This document shows, one piece after another, positions 7,297-14,367 of a DNA stretch of 14,981 nt. The stretch lies in contig JAQULD010000029.1 of NCBI GenBank assembly GCA_028719045.1, positions 1-14,981 of the forward strand, in the 5' to 3' direction. The number at the start of each line of letters is the position of its first letter. Position 1 is the stretch's first letter. The notes under the pieces were generated by a model. The model did no database searches, was not told the DNA's origin, and was given only the letters and a program-made list of their open reading frames with translations. A program made the translations under genes and the position numbers. This stretch comes from Candidatus Omnitrophota bacterium. Lineage in GTDB: Bacteria; Omnitrophota; Koll11; Gygaellales; Profunditerraquicolaceae.

Positions 7297-8303
7297 TTTC
7301 CTGGAATGTTACCAGGGGCTGTAACTTGAAATGCCGCCATTGTTACCGCGACGCCGGCTTACCGGCTGCCGATGAGTTAAGTACCGCCGAAGGCTTCGAA
7401 CTTCTTAAGCAGGTTGCCGCGTGCGGATTCAATACCATCATTTTAAGCGGCGGGGAACCTTTATTGCGTAAAGATATTTTTGAACTGATTGCCTGCGCCC
7501 GCGGGAACGGACTGCGCCCGGTGCTGGGCACTAACGCGACATTGATAGACGCTGCGGTCGCCAGGCAGCTTAAGAAAGCGGGCCTTGCGCGCGTGGGAAT
7601 CAGCCTCGACAGTGTTGACGCCGCGGCGCACAATGATTTCCGTCAACAGGAGGATGCCTGGCAGAATACAGTTTCCGCGATGGAGGCTTTAAGGCGGGAA
7701 GGCCTGGATTTCCAGGTTCATACTACTGTTACCCGAATGAACTTAAAAGGCATTAATGAAGTTACGGATTTTGGCGTTTTAAAAGGAGCTCTGGCGCATC
7801 ATGTCTTCTTCTTGGTCCCGGCGGGTAGGGGTAAGAATATAAGCGATGCGGCTATAACCAAAAAAGAATATTATCTGCTTCTTAAGAAGCTGGCTATGAA
7901 GCAGAAAACAAGCGGTATTGAAGTAAAGCCGGTGTGCGCCCCTCAATTTATGGCGCTTGAGAATAACCGGGAGGAAAGAGGCGAGAAGCGTTACAGCCGG
8001 GGCTGTCTTGCCGGCATAGCTTATGCTTGCGTTTTACCGAATGGAGATGTTCATCCCTGCCCGTATTTGCCGGTGCGCGCGGGCAATGTAAGAGAAACCA
8101 AGTTGACCGAATTATGGAAAGACAGCCCAATATTTACCAGGCTGCGTTCAATGCGATACTCAGGCGCCTGTGCTTCGTGCGAGCATAAACAATCCTGCGG
8201 CGGGTGCCGCGGGCGCGCCTGGGCTGAATGCCGGGATTATATGGCGCAAGACCCGTATTGTTTTAATTCAAAGTGCGCTTATAAGGAAGGGGTGGCGGCT
8301 TAA
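7290..8303 (+). CDS. ahbD: Radical SAM protein AhbD-type (haem synthase, Fe-coproporphyrin III decarboxylase)
   Basis: AhbD converts Fe-coproporphyrin III to protohaem by oxidative decarboxylation of two propionates to vinyls, without oxygen. The 337-residue protein starts almost at the cluster motif: CNLKCRHC with Cys11, Cys15 and Cys18. It then has ILSGGEPLLRKDIFELI (51-67, GGEP for SAM), GTNATLID (80-87), GISLDSVD (103-110) and a cysteine-rich C-terminus (Cys239, 247, 257, 294, 297, 303, 306, 314, 324, 329) suited to one or two auxiliary Fe-S clusters. A RGCLAGIAYACVLPNGDVHPCPYLP pattern (237-261; key Cys239, 247, 257) and CGGCRGRAW (303-311) match the 'NirJ2'-type radical SAM family to which AhbD belongs. 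Position next to ahbA and ahbB supports the role. The assignment of which of the two radical SAM proteins is AhbC and which AhbD rests on family resemblance. Confidence 0.87.
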   Translation: MLVSWNVTRGCNLKCRHCYRDAGLPAADELSTAEGFELLKQVAACGFNTIILSGGEPLLRKDIFELIACARGNGLRPVLGTNATLIDAAVARQLKKAGLARVGISLDSVDAAAHNDFRQQEDAWQNTVSAMEALRREGLDFQVHTTVTRMNLKGINEVTDFGVLKGALAHHVFFLVPAGRGKNISDAAITKKEYYLLLKKLAMKQKTSGIEVKPVCAPQFMALENNREERGEKRYSRGCLAGIAYACVLPNGDVHPCPYLPVRAGNVRETKLTELWKDSPIFTRLRSMRYSGACASCEHKQSCGGCRGRAWAECRDYMAQDPYCFNSKCAYKEGVAA

Positions 8304-8753
8304 ATGTTCGGCCGGACTGAAAAACGATTCTTAAACCTGGTACAGGAAGGATTGCCGCTTGTCTTAAGGCCTTACAAGAAGATCGGGGAGGCGCTTAAGA
8401 TATCCGAGGAAAAAGCGATAGATTACGCTCGCGATCTACAAAAGCGTAAAGTTATAAGGAGGACGGAAATCATTTTTGATCTGCAGAAGCTGGGTTTTGT
8501 TTCCACGCTTTGCGCCATGAAAGTGCCTCTTAAGGACATAAAACGCGTCGCCGGGATCATTAATGATTATCCCTCTGTCAGCCATAATTATGAACGGCGG
8601 GGTGAATATAATATTTGGTTTACATTGACAGCCACCTCCGGGAGCAGGCTGTCGGCCCAGCTTAAAGAAATAGAGAAAAAAACAGGAATACCAGCGCTTG
8701 ACCTGCGCACGGAAAAAATGGGCAAGGTAAAAGCGGTTTTTCATTTAAAATGA
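8304..8753 (+). CDS. ahbA: Sirohaem decarboxylase subunit AhbA-type (Lrp/AsnC-fold)
   Basis: AhbA and AhbB form a heterodimeric enzyme that decarboxylates the C12 and C18 acetates of sirohaem. The 149-residue protein has an N-terminal winged-helix region (about 5-60, with PYKKIGEALKISEEKA and VIRRTEIIFDLQKLGF) followed by an Lrp-type alpha/beta domain with TLCAMKVP (68-75), the conserved SVSHNYERRGEYNIWFTL stretch (91-108, His94 and Tyr96) and a KVKAVFHLK end. Proteins of this family resemble transcription regulators but are enzymes; NirD/L/G/H of haem d1 synthesis are homologues. The ATG follows the ahbD stop directly, with GGAAGGGG upstream as ribosome binding site. It overlaps ahbB by four bases (ATGA), consistent with stoichiometric production of the partners. 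Confidence 0.88.
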   Translation: MFGRTEKRFLNLVQEGLPLVLRPYKKIGEALKISEEKAIDYARDLQKRKVIRRTEIIFDLQKLGFVSTLCAMKVPLKDIKRVAGIINDYPSVSHNYERRGEYNIWFTLTATSGSRLSAQLKEIEKKTGIPALDLRTEKMGKVKAVFHLK

Positions 8754-9223
8754 TGGCTAGAGATATAAAAAGAATACTGGCAAATTACGCCCCGCTGGAG
8801 ATCTCTTCCCGGCCTTTCGCGCGGTTTGCCGGGAGGCTTGGCATGAATGAAAAAGAATTGCTTTCTCTTTTGCGCAGAGCAAAGAAGCGGGGGCTTATCC
8901 GCAGAGTCGCCGCCGTGGTTGATAACCGCAAGCTCGGGTTTTCGGAAAATTCCCTGGTCGCCTGGCAAGTGGGGAGGGAAAACCTTTACCAGGCGCTTAG
9001 GCGCTGCAAAAGGCTTCCTTGCGTCAGCCACTGTTATCTCAGGCGCTCTTACCCGCACTGGCCGTATAATTTATATACTATGGTGCACGCGCGCTCTAAA
9101 AAAGAATTTTCCGTTTTACTTAAAAGAATGAGCCGGGCGATTAAGTTTCAAGATTACTCGGTCTTAAGGACAGTAAGGGAACTTAAAAAATCACCTCTTA
9201 ATTTCGGAAGAGTACTTTTATGA
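8750..9223 (+). CDS. ahbB: Sirohaem decarboxylase subunit AhbB-type (Lrp/AsnC-fold)
   Basis: This is the second subunit of the sirohaem decarboxylase. The 157-residue protein shares the AhbA layout: winged helix (about 5-60, ending LIRRVAAVVDNRKLGF) and an alpha/beta domain containing SLVAWQV (68-74), CVSHCYLRR (91-99, His94) and the family hallmark WPYNLYTMVHAR (104-115). The HCY...WPYNLYTM signature is characteristic of AhbB/NirG-H-like members and distinguishes it from its neighbour, whose equivalent is HNY...EYNIWFTL. Two adjacent Met codons (8750 and 8753) are possible starts; the first gives an ATGA overlap with ahbA. The gene in turn overlaps hemL by ATGA at 9220-9223. A DNA-binding regulator is a weaker alternative because of the context and catalytic-type motifs. 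Confidence 0.88.
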   Translation: MMARDIKRILANYAPLEISSRPFARFAGRLGMNEKELLSLLRRAKKRGLIRRVAAVVDNRKLGFSENSLVAWQVGRENLYQALRRCKRLPCVSHCYLRRSYPHWPYNLYTMVHARSKKEFSVLLKRMSRAIKFQDYSVLRTVRELKKSPLNFGRVLL

Positions 9224-10500
9224 AATTCACTAATTCTCGCCGTTTATACAAGGAAGCTTGCAAGTATATGCCCGCGGGCGTAAACAGCCCGGTGCGCGCT
9301 TTTAAAGCCGTGGGAGGAAGCCCGATTTTTTATAAGAAAGCAAAGGGGGCGCATGTCTTTGATGAAGACGGTAACCGTTTTATCGATTATGTCATGAGCT
9401 GGGGAGCGCTTATCCTTGGGCATGCGCATCCCGCGGTAAAGAAGGCGGTGAAAGAGGCCTGTGAGTCAGGGACAAGTTTCGGGGCTCCGATAAAAGAAGA
9501 ATCCCAGCTTTGCAGGATTATTTCAGAGGCTGTCCCTTCAATGCGTAAGATCAGGCTGGTCAGTTCCGGCACGGAAGCCGCGATGAGCGCGATCCGGCTT
9601 ATCCGGGGGTTTAGCGGCCGCGATAAGATCATTAAGTTTTCCGGTTGTTATCACGGGCATTTCGACGCGCTCATGGTTAAGGCCGGTTCAGGCATGGCGA
9701 CTTACAGCGTTCCTTCAAGCGCCGGAATCCCTAAAGGCCTGGCGAAAGACACCATTGTCTGTCCTTATAATGATATAGATTATTTTAAAAAAGTTGTCGA
9801 AAAAAAACATAAGGATATTGCCTGCGTAATTGTCGAGCCGGTGGCCGCGAATATGGGAGTGGTTTCGCCAAAACCGGGTTTCCTTGAAGGATTAAGGGAA
9901 ATAACCGGAAAATACCGGATCGTGCTTATCTTTGACGAAGTGATCACCGGCTTCCGGCTGGGTTTTTGCGGCGCCCAAAATATTTACGGTATTGAGCCTG
10001 ACCTTACCTGCCTGGGAAAAATTATCGGCGCGGGGCTGCCGATGGCCGCTTTTGGCGGGAGGAAGGAGATCATGGATTATCTGTCCCCTTTAGGGCCGGT
10101 GTACCAAGCCGGCACATTATCGGGGAATCCCGCGGCTGTGAAAGCGGGGCTGGCCGCTCTCAAGGCGCTTTCCCGCATGGACTATTCCGCGCTTCGCGTT
10201 AAAACAGAAACGCTTTGCCGGAAATTGCGGGAGAATTTGGACAGGCGCGGCATAAGGGCCGCCATTAACCAGGAAGGGTCGTTATTTACCGTATTTTTTA
10301 CCGGACAGCGGGTTACTGATTTTAAACAAGCTTCTTCGGCTGATTCCGGGATGTACGCGAAATATTTCTGGCGGATGCTTCAAAATGGCATCGCTATGCC
10401 GCCGTCTCAATTTGAAGCTAATTTTGTTTCGTTCGCGCACACTAATGAATATCTGGCTGCCACAGCTTATGGCCAGAGAATGGCTTTGGAAAAATTGTGA
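9220..10500 (+). CDS. hemL: Glutamate-1-semialdehyde 2,1-aminomutase
   Basis: HemL is a PLP enzyme that isomerises glutamate-1-semialdehyde to 5-aminolevulinate, working directly with HemA. The 426-residue protein has standard length and class-III aminotransferase motifs: PAGVNSPVRAFKAVGG (18-33), DYVMSWGALILGHAHP (56-71), SSGTEAAMSAIRLIRG (115-130), the YHGHFD block (144-149), IFDEVITGFR (237-246, Asp239 contacting PLP nitrogen) and LGKIIGAGLPMAAFGG (265-280) with Lys267 as the PLP Schiff-base lysine. The SPVRAFK opening and GAGLPM context distinguish GSAM from acetylornithine-type aminotransferases. It completes the C5 pathway in the operon, although it lies seven genes after hemA. It overlaps ahbB by ATGA and the resB-like gene by GTGA. 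Confidence 0.98.
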   Translation: MKFTNSRRLYKEACKYMPAGVNSPVRAFKAVGGSPIFYKKAKGAHVFDEDGNRFIDYVMSWGALILGHAHPAVKKAVKEACESGTSFGAPIKEESQLCRIISEAVPSMRKIRLVSSGTEAAMSAIRLIRGFSGRDKIIKFSGCYHGHFDALMVKAGSGMATYSVPSSAGIPKGLAKDTIVCPYNDIDYFKKVVEKKHKDIACVIVEPVAANMGVVSPKPGFLEGLREITGKYRIVLIFDEVITGFRLGFCGAQNIYGIEPDLTCLGKIIGAGLPMAAFGGRKEIMDYLSPLGPVYQAGTLSGNPAAVKAGLAALKALSRMDYSALRVKTETLCRKLRENLDRRGIRAAINQEGSLFTVFFTGQRVTDFKQASSADSGMYAKYFWRMLQNGIAMPPSQFEANFVSFAHTNEYLAATAYGQRMALEKL

Positions 10501-10955
10501 ATAAAATAAAATCAATGTTCGCGCGGTTTTTTTTGGTCCACCTCGCTTTGGCGGTCATTCTTACGGGCGCTTTAGTAAGCGCACGGGAAGCGCAAAGAGG
10601 CTACATTTATTTATCGAAGGGGGAGAGCAGGAACTCATTCACCGTTAATGGCCAAAGCCACAATTTTGGTTTTGAGGTCTATCTCGATGATTTTATACTC
10701 GACTGGAAGAGCAGCCATAAAGATGTGAGCAGTTCGGTCTTAATAAGAAAGAATGGAAAGACATTGCGTTCGGCTAACCTGCGGGTTAATTCGCCTTTTT
10801 TGTCCGGGGGCTATATGTTTTACCAGGTGGGTTTTGATCCTCAGAATCTCAGCCGGACAACTATCCTGGTTGCCAAAGATCCCGGAGCTCCGATCGTTTT
10901 TTTCGGGTTCCTGCTGTTGAATACGGGGGTTTTCATTATGCTGGCTAAAAAGTGA
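10497..10955 (+). CDS. resB: Miniature ResB/Ccs1-like cytochrome c biogenesis protein
   Basis: ResB (CcsB/Ccs1) and CcsA together form the System II machinery that exports haem and attaches it to apocytochromes c. This 152-residue protein is far shorter than classical ResB (about 400-550 residues, four membrane segments). It has one N-terminal membrane segment (about 8-27, with a histidine at 15), an extracytoplasmic beta-type domain (about 30-128) with a GFEVYLDDFILDW block (58-70) and a GGYMFYQVGFDP motif (104-115), then DPGAPIVFFGFLLL entering a C-terminal membrane segment (about 130-149). The latter motifs match the conserved C-terminal part of ResB. The start is a GTG overlapping the hemL stop; an in-frame ATG at 10515 is an alternative. 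ccsA follows after 10 bases, supporting a two-component ResBC complex. Short ResB-like proteins are known; function is inferred. Confidence 0.82.
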   Translation: MNKIKSMFARFFLVHLALAVILTGALVSAREAQRGYIYLSKGESRNSFTVNGQSHNFGFEVYLDDFILDWKSSHKDVSSSVLIRKNGKTLRSANLRVNSPFLSGGYMFYQVGFDPQNLSRTTILVAKDPGAPIVFFGFLLLNTGVFIMLAKK

Positions 10956-10965
10956 GAAGACCATA

Positions 10966-11754
10966 GTGGCATACGCGATCAACGGGGCATTGGCTTTATA
11001 TTTTCTGGCGATAAGTTTTTATTGCCTGGACTATTTATTCAAAAAACGGCAGTTCGGCAAAACAGCTTTCTTTTGCGCGGCTTCCGGGTTTATCTCGCAA
11101 AGCGCGGGGCTTATTTCCCGTTGGTTCTTGTCGGGCCATCCGCCGTTGGCGAACCTATACGAGTCTGTGCTTTTTTTTTCCTGGGCGGTCATGTTCATGT
11201 ATTTAATATTAAGAAATTTCGCCAGTTTAAGGCACTTAGGGTTGTACCTGGTTGTTTTCGCGGCTGTCTTGTTGGGATACGCGTCCACGCTGGACAAAAC
11301 GATCAAACCGCTTATGCCCGCTTTACGCAGCAACTGGTTATTCATTCACGTGAGTTCATATTTTATAGGCTATGCCGCCGCGGCCGCCGCCGTTTATCCA
11401 AGCGCGATTTACCTTTTTCGGGCGTCTCGCTCTACGGCGGAAGACGGGGTTTCCGTCCGCTTGGATGACCTAAGCCATAGATTGATCGTGCTGGCATTCC
11501 CTTTTTTGACCATCGGGATCACTACCGGATCGGTATGGGCATTTATTGCCTGGGGCAGATATTGGGGCTGGGACCCCAAGGAGACCTGGTCTCTTATAAC
11601 CTGGATTATCTACGCGGTATACATTCATCTGCGGTTCATAAATAAAAACGCCGCGCGGGCAGCGGCAATTTTATCAATTTTAGGATTTTTCGCGATCATC
11701 TTTACGTTTTTAGGGGTTGGTTTTTTTCTGCATGGGATGCATAGTTATGATTAA
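10966..11754 (+). CDS. ccsA: Cytochrome c biogenesis protein CcsA/ResC (haem handling, WWD protein)
   Basis: CcsA is a multi-spanning membrane protein that, with ResB, presents haem to apocytochrome c outside the cytoplasmic membrane. The 262-residue protein has about seven or eight hydrophobic segments and the WWD signature AWGRYWGWDPKETWSLITW (195-213), which contacts haem in the family. Conserved histidines that are candidate haem ligands are His128 (NWLFIHVSSY), His221 (YIHLRF) and His259 in the terminal HSY. HPPLANLYESV (58-68) is also typical of the family. The start is a GTG, ten bases after resB, with only a weak GAGAAG ribosome-binding candidate at 10954-10959. Its 3' end overlaps ctaB by 8 bases. 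CcmC and CcmF share the WWD motif, but the size and the TLGIITG-like region before it fit CcsA. Confidence 0.94.
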   Translation: MAYAINGALALYFLAISFYCLDYLFKKRQFGKTAFFCAASGFISQSAGLISRWFLSGHPPLANLYESVLFFSWAVMFMYLILRNFASLRHLGLYLVVFAAVLLGYASTLDKTIKPLMPALRSNWLFIHVSSYFIGYAAAAAAVYPSAIYLFRASRSTAEDGVSVRLDDLSHRLIVLAFPFLTIGITTGSVWAFIAWGRYWGWDPKETWSLITWIIYAVYIHLRFINKNAARAAAILSILGFFAIIFTFLGVGFFLHGMHSYD

Positions 11755-12607
11755 AACGCTTATTAATTATTTGAAAATGACAAAACTCCCTGTTACCGGG
11801 CTGGTTTTAATGACTACGGCGGCGGGTTTTTTCCTGGCAGGAGGAAGTATTATTCCTTCGTCCCGTTTTATTTATTTAATGTTGGGAGCGGGATTGAGCT
11901 GTTCGGGTTCGGCGGTATTGAACCAGTATCTTGAACGCGACCTTGATGCCAAAATGTCTCACTCCCGGAACCGGCCGTTGCCCGCGGGGGAAATCATTCC
12001 CCTGCGCGCGTTTAATTTCGGCGTGATACTTGTGCTCTTAGGCGTGGTTTGGCTTTATTTGACCGTAAATCTGCTAACCGCTTTTTTAAGCCTGGTTACT
12101 GCGTTTATTTATATCATTGTTTATACGCCCATGAAACGGGCAAGCTGGTTGAATACGAGCATCGGAGCTATTGCCGGGGCTCTTCCGCCTGTGGGCGGGT
12201 GGGCCGCTGCCAGCGGTAATATAAGCGGGGGAGCGTGGTTTTTGTTCTCAATACTTTTTATCTGGCAGCATACGCATTTTTACGCTATTTGCTGGATGCT
12301 GCGCCAGGATTACAGAAGCGCCGGGATGAAGATGCTTTCCGCGATCGAGCCGCAGGGAAGGCGCACATTCAAGCATATACTTTTACATTCTTTGCTCCTT
12401 GTGCCGGTGTCTGTTTTGCCTTTTTGGTCAGGTATATCCGGCCGGGTTTATTATTTCGGCGCTTTGTCCCTGGGAATAGCGCTTGTAGTGTTCAGCTTAA
12501 AATTATTTTTTTCAGGTTCCGATGAAGATACCCGGTTATTATTTAAAGCAAGCGTAGCGTATTTACCGGCTCTTATATTATTAATCGTGGCGGACAGCGT
12601 ATTTTAA
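11747..12607 (+). CDS. ctaB: Protohaem IX farnesyltransferase (haem O synthase)
   Basis: This UbiA-family membrane enzyme transfers a farnesyl group to the vinyl of haem b, giving haem O for haem-copper oxidases. The 286-residue protein (normal length) has several hydrophobic helices, the first prenyl-diphosphate-binding motif NQYLERDLDAKM (59-70, NxxxExxxD form) followed by RNRPLPAGE, the second conserved region YTPMKRASWLNTSIGAIAGALPP (126-148; key YTPMKR and GALPP), and WQHTHFYAICWMLRQDY (173-189), where most relatives have WQxPHF. The start at 11747 overlaps the ccsA stop by 8 bases. Upstream in-frame ATGs at 11717 and 11732 would lie deeper in ccsA and add residues unlike the family. The gene directly precedes ctaD, so its product is likely made for that oxidase. 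No haem A synthase (ctaA) is present in the window. Confidence 0.95.
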   Translation: MIKTLINYLKMTKLPVTGLVLMTTAAGFFLAGGSIIPSSRFIYLMLGAGLSCSGSAVLNQYLERDLDAKMSHSRNRPLPAGEIIPLRAFNFGVILVLLGVVWLYLTVNLLTAFLSLVTAFIYIIVYTPMKRASWLNTSIGAIAGALPPVGGWAAASGNISGGAWFLFSILFIWQHTHFYAICWMLRQDYRSAGMKMLSAIEPQGRRTFKHILLHSLLLVPVSVLPFWSGISGRVYYFGALSLGIALVVFSLKLFFSGSDEDTRLLFKASVAYLPALILLIVADSVF

Positions 12608-12621
12608 AAGGAAAATGTGCC

Positions 12622-14367
12622 ATGAAAAACAAGCAGGATAATACTTCCGCGAAACAAAAACTTTCTTTTCTGCGCGCCTATATTTTTGCCACCGATCATA
12701 AAGTCATCGGCCTGCAATACGCGTTTGCCAGCTTGTTTTTTCTCCTTTGCGGTTTTTCCATCATGATGCTTATGCGCTGGCAGCTGGCTTATCCCGGACA
12801 GGCGCTGCCTTTCCTGGGGAAATTGTTCGGCCCGGACCGCATGCCCGCGGGGGTAATGCTGCCGGAATTTTATTACCAGCTGGTTTCCATGCACGGCACC
12901 ATAATGATCTTTTTAGCGGTTGTCCCGCTGTCCGTCAGCGCGATCGGTAATTATCTCATCCCGCTTCAGATAGGCGCTCCCGATATGGCGTTCCCAAAAA
13001 TCAATATGGCCAGTTTCTGGGCTTATTTATGCGGCGGGATAATCATGTTGTCCAGTTTCTTCCTCCCCGGAGGAGCCGCGAGCGCTGGCTGGACCGCCTA
13101 TCCGCCTTTAGCTGATGTTATTCCCACAGGGCAGACTTTCTGGCTTTTAGGGATGTTTTTCATCATTGTTTCTTCTTTATTGACCGCGATAAATTTTATT
13201 ACGACCATTTTCCAGTTGCGCGTTCCAGGCATGACTTTTAGCCGGCTGCCGTTTTTCATCTGGTCGCAATTGATCACCGCGTTCCTTTTGCTTTTGGCTT
13301 TTCCTCCTTTGGAAGGGGCCGCGTTCATGCAGCTTTGTGACCGCTTGCTGGGCACAAGCTTTTTCCTGCCTTCGGGACTGGCGGTAAACCAGCACTTGCT
13401 CCGGGCAAGCGGAGGTGGAAGCGTATTGCTCTGGCAGCACCTATTCTGGTTCCTGGCCCATCCCGAAGTCTATGTCCTGGTCCTGCCGGCTATGGGGATC
13501 ATTACGGAGATCATCGCCAATAATACCCGTAAGCCTATAAGCGGGTTCACTTATATGAAATACTCCGTTATATTCCTGGGTTTCCTGTCTTTTGTCGTTT
13601 GGGCGCACCATATGTTCATGACCGGGATGGGGACCGCTATCAGCACTTTTTACCAGACTACGACCATGATAATCTCCATTCCTTCGGTCATTATCATCAC
13701 ATCTTTGTTCATTACCTTATGGGGAGGGTCCATACGCTTCAATACGCCGATGCTTTTTGCCCTGACCTTTCTGCCGATGTTCGGGATCGGGGGGCTAAGC
13801 GGCATACCCCTCGGGTTAGCCGTTTCGGATATACAGCTGCACGATACCTATTATGTGATCGGCCACTTTCATTATAATGTCGCCCCGGGTACACTTTTCG
13901 CGCTATTTGCCGCGATTTATTACTGGTTCCCTAAAGTAACAGGGAGGAAGATGAGCGAGTTCCTGGGCAAATTGCATTTTTGGCCGAGCATAATATGCAT
14001 GAACCTGATATTTTTCCCGATGTTCCTTTTGGGGATCGCGGGGGTAAATCGCAGGCTCTATGACGGGGGCGCGTCTTATCCGCATAATGCCGGGGTGCTT
14101 TATCTTAATGTCATCATGAGCTGGGCGGTTTGGATCCTGGCGATCGCGCAGATTACTTTTATCATAAATTTCTTCTGGAGCATTTTCAAAGGGGAAAAAG
14201 TAAAATCAGATAACCCGTGGGAAGCTACGACATTGGAGTGGGCGGCGCCCAACATTCCGCCGCGCGGTAATTTTACCAGGCCGTTAAAAGTTTTCCGTGG
14301 CCCATACGAATACAGCGTGCCCGGCGCGAAGATAGATTTTTCTCCGCAATATGAAAAGGAGGCGTAG
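12622..14367 (+). CDS. ctaD: Cytochrome c oxidase subunit I, A-family haem-copper oxidase, lacking the canonical K-channel lysine
   Basis: Subunit I carries the low-spin haem and the haem-CuB centre where O2 is reduced. The 581-residue, roughly 12-helix protein has all metal ligands: His91 (SMHGTIM) and His417 for low-spin haem, His280, His329 and His330 for CuB, and His415 for the high-spin haem (HDTYYVIGHFHY, 407-418). HPEVY (280-284) carries the D-channel glutamate (Glu282) and the tyrosine cross-linked to a CuB histidine (Tyr284), marking an A1-type enzyme. The D-channel entrance aspartate is Asp121 in APDMAFPKIN. In contrast, the helix VIII motif PTGIK reads PSVII (354-358), so the K-channel lysine is isoleucine. 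AAGGA at 12608-12612 serves the ATG. From memory, the N-terminal TDHKVIGLQY and TTTMIISIPS motifs resemble oxidases of the PVC group. No subunit II gene is adjacent upstream. Confidence 0.97.
   Translation: MKNKQDNTSAKQKLSFLRAYIFATDHKVIGLQYAFASLFFLLCGFSIMMLMRWQLAYPGQALPFLGKLFGPDRMPAGVMLPEFYYQLVSMHGTIMIFLAVVPLSVSAIGNYLIPLQIGAPDMAFPKINMASFWAYLCGGIIMLSSFFLPGGAASAGWTAYPPLADVIPTGQTFWLLGMFFIIVSSLLTAINFITTIFQLRVPGMTFSRLPFFIWSQLITAFLLLLAFPPLEGAAFMQLCDRLLGTSFFLPSGLAVNQHLLRASGGGSVLLWQHLFWFLAHPEVYVLVLPAMGIITEIIANNTRKPISGFTYMKYSVIFLGFLSFVVWAHHMFMTGMGTAISTFYQTTTMIISIPSVIIITSLFITLWGGSIRFNTPMLFALTFLPMFGIGGLSGIPLGLAVSDIQLHDTYYVIGHFHYNVAPGTLFALFAAIYYWFPKVTGRKMSEFLGKLHFWPSIICMNLIFFPMFLLGIAGVNRRLYDGGASYPHNAGVLYLNVIMSWAVWILAIAQITFIINFFWSIFKGEKVKSDNPWEATTLEWAAPNIPPRGNFTRPLKVFRGPYEYSVPGAKIDFSPQYEKEA
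14357..14362 (+). promoter_or_regulatory. Ribosome binding site of ctaE
   Basis: AGGAGG inside the last codons of ctaD lies four bases before a GTG at 14367. The GTG shares one base with the ctaD TAG stop. The site supports GTG initiation; no in-frame ATG occurs before residue 27. Confidence 0.75.

Noticed and set aside
5124..9223. Haem d1 biosynthesis (nirJ and nirD/L/G/H) as the role of the radical SAM and Lrp-like genes
   Set aside because: These families are homologous, but the window has two distinct radical SAM proteins and only two Lrp-like proteins, no nirS, nirF or nirE-associated denitrification genes, and all other haem precursor genes. The Ahb haem pathway fits better, although phylogeny would be decisive.
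8304..9223. AhbA and AhbB as Lrp/AsnC transcription regulators
   Set aside because: The winged-helix fold is there, but the HNY/HCY and WPYNLYTM motifs and the ahb context mark the sirohaem decarboxylase family.
11717..11746. Upstream in-frame ATGs (11717, 11732) for ctaB
   Set aside because: They fall within the conserved 3' end of ccsA; the Met at 11747 gives the usual CtaB N-terminus and a small overlap like other junctions here.
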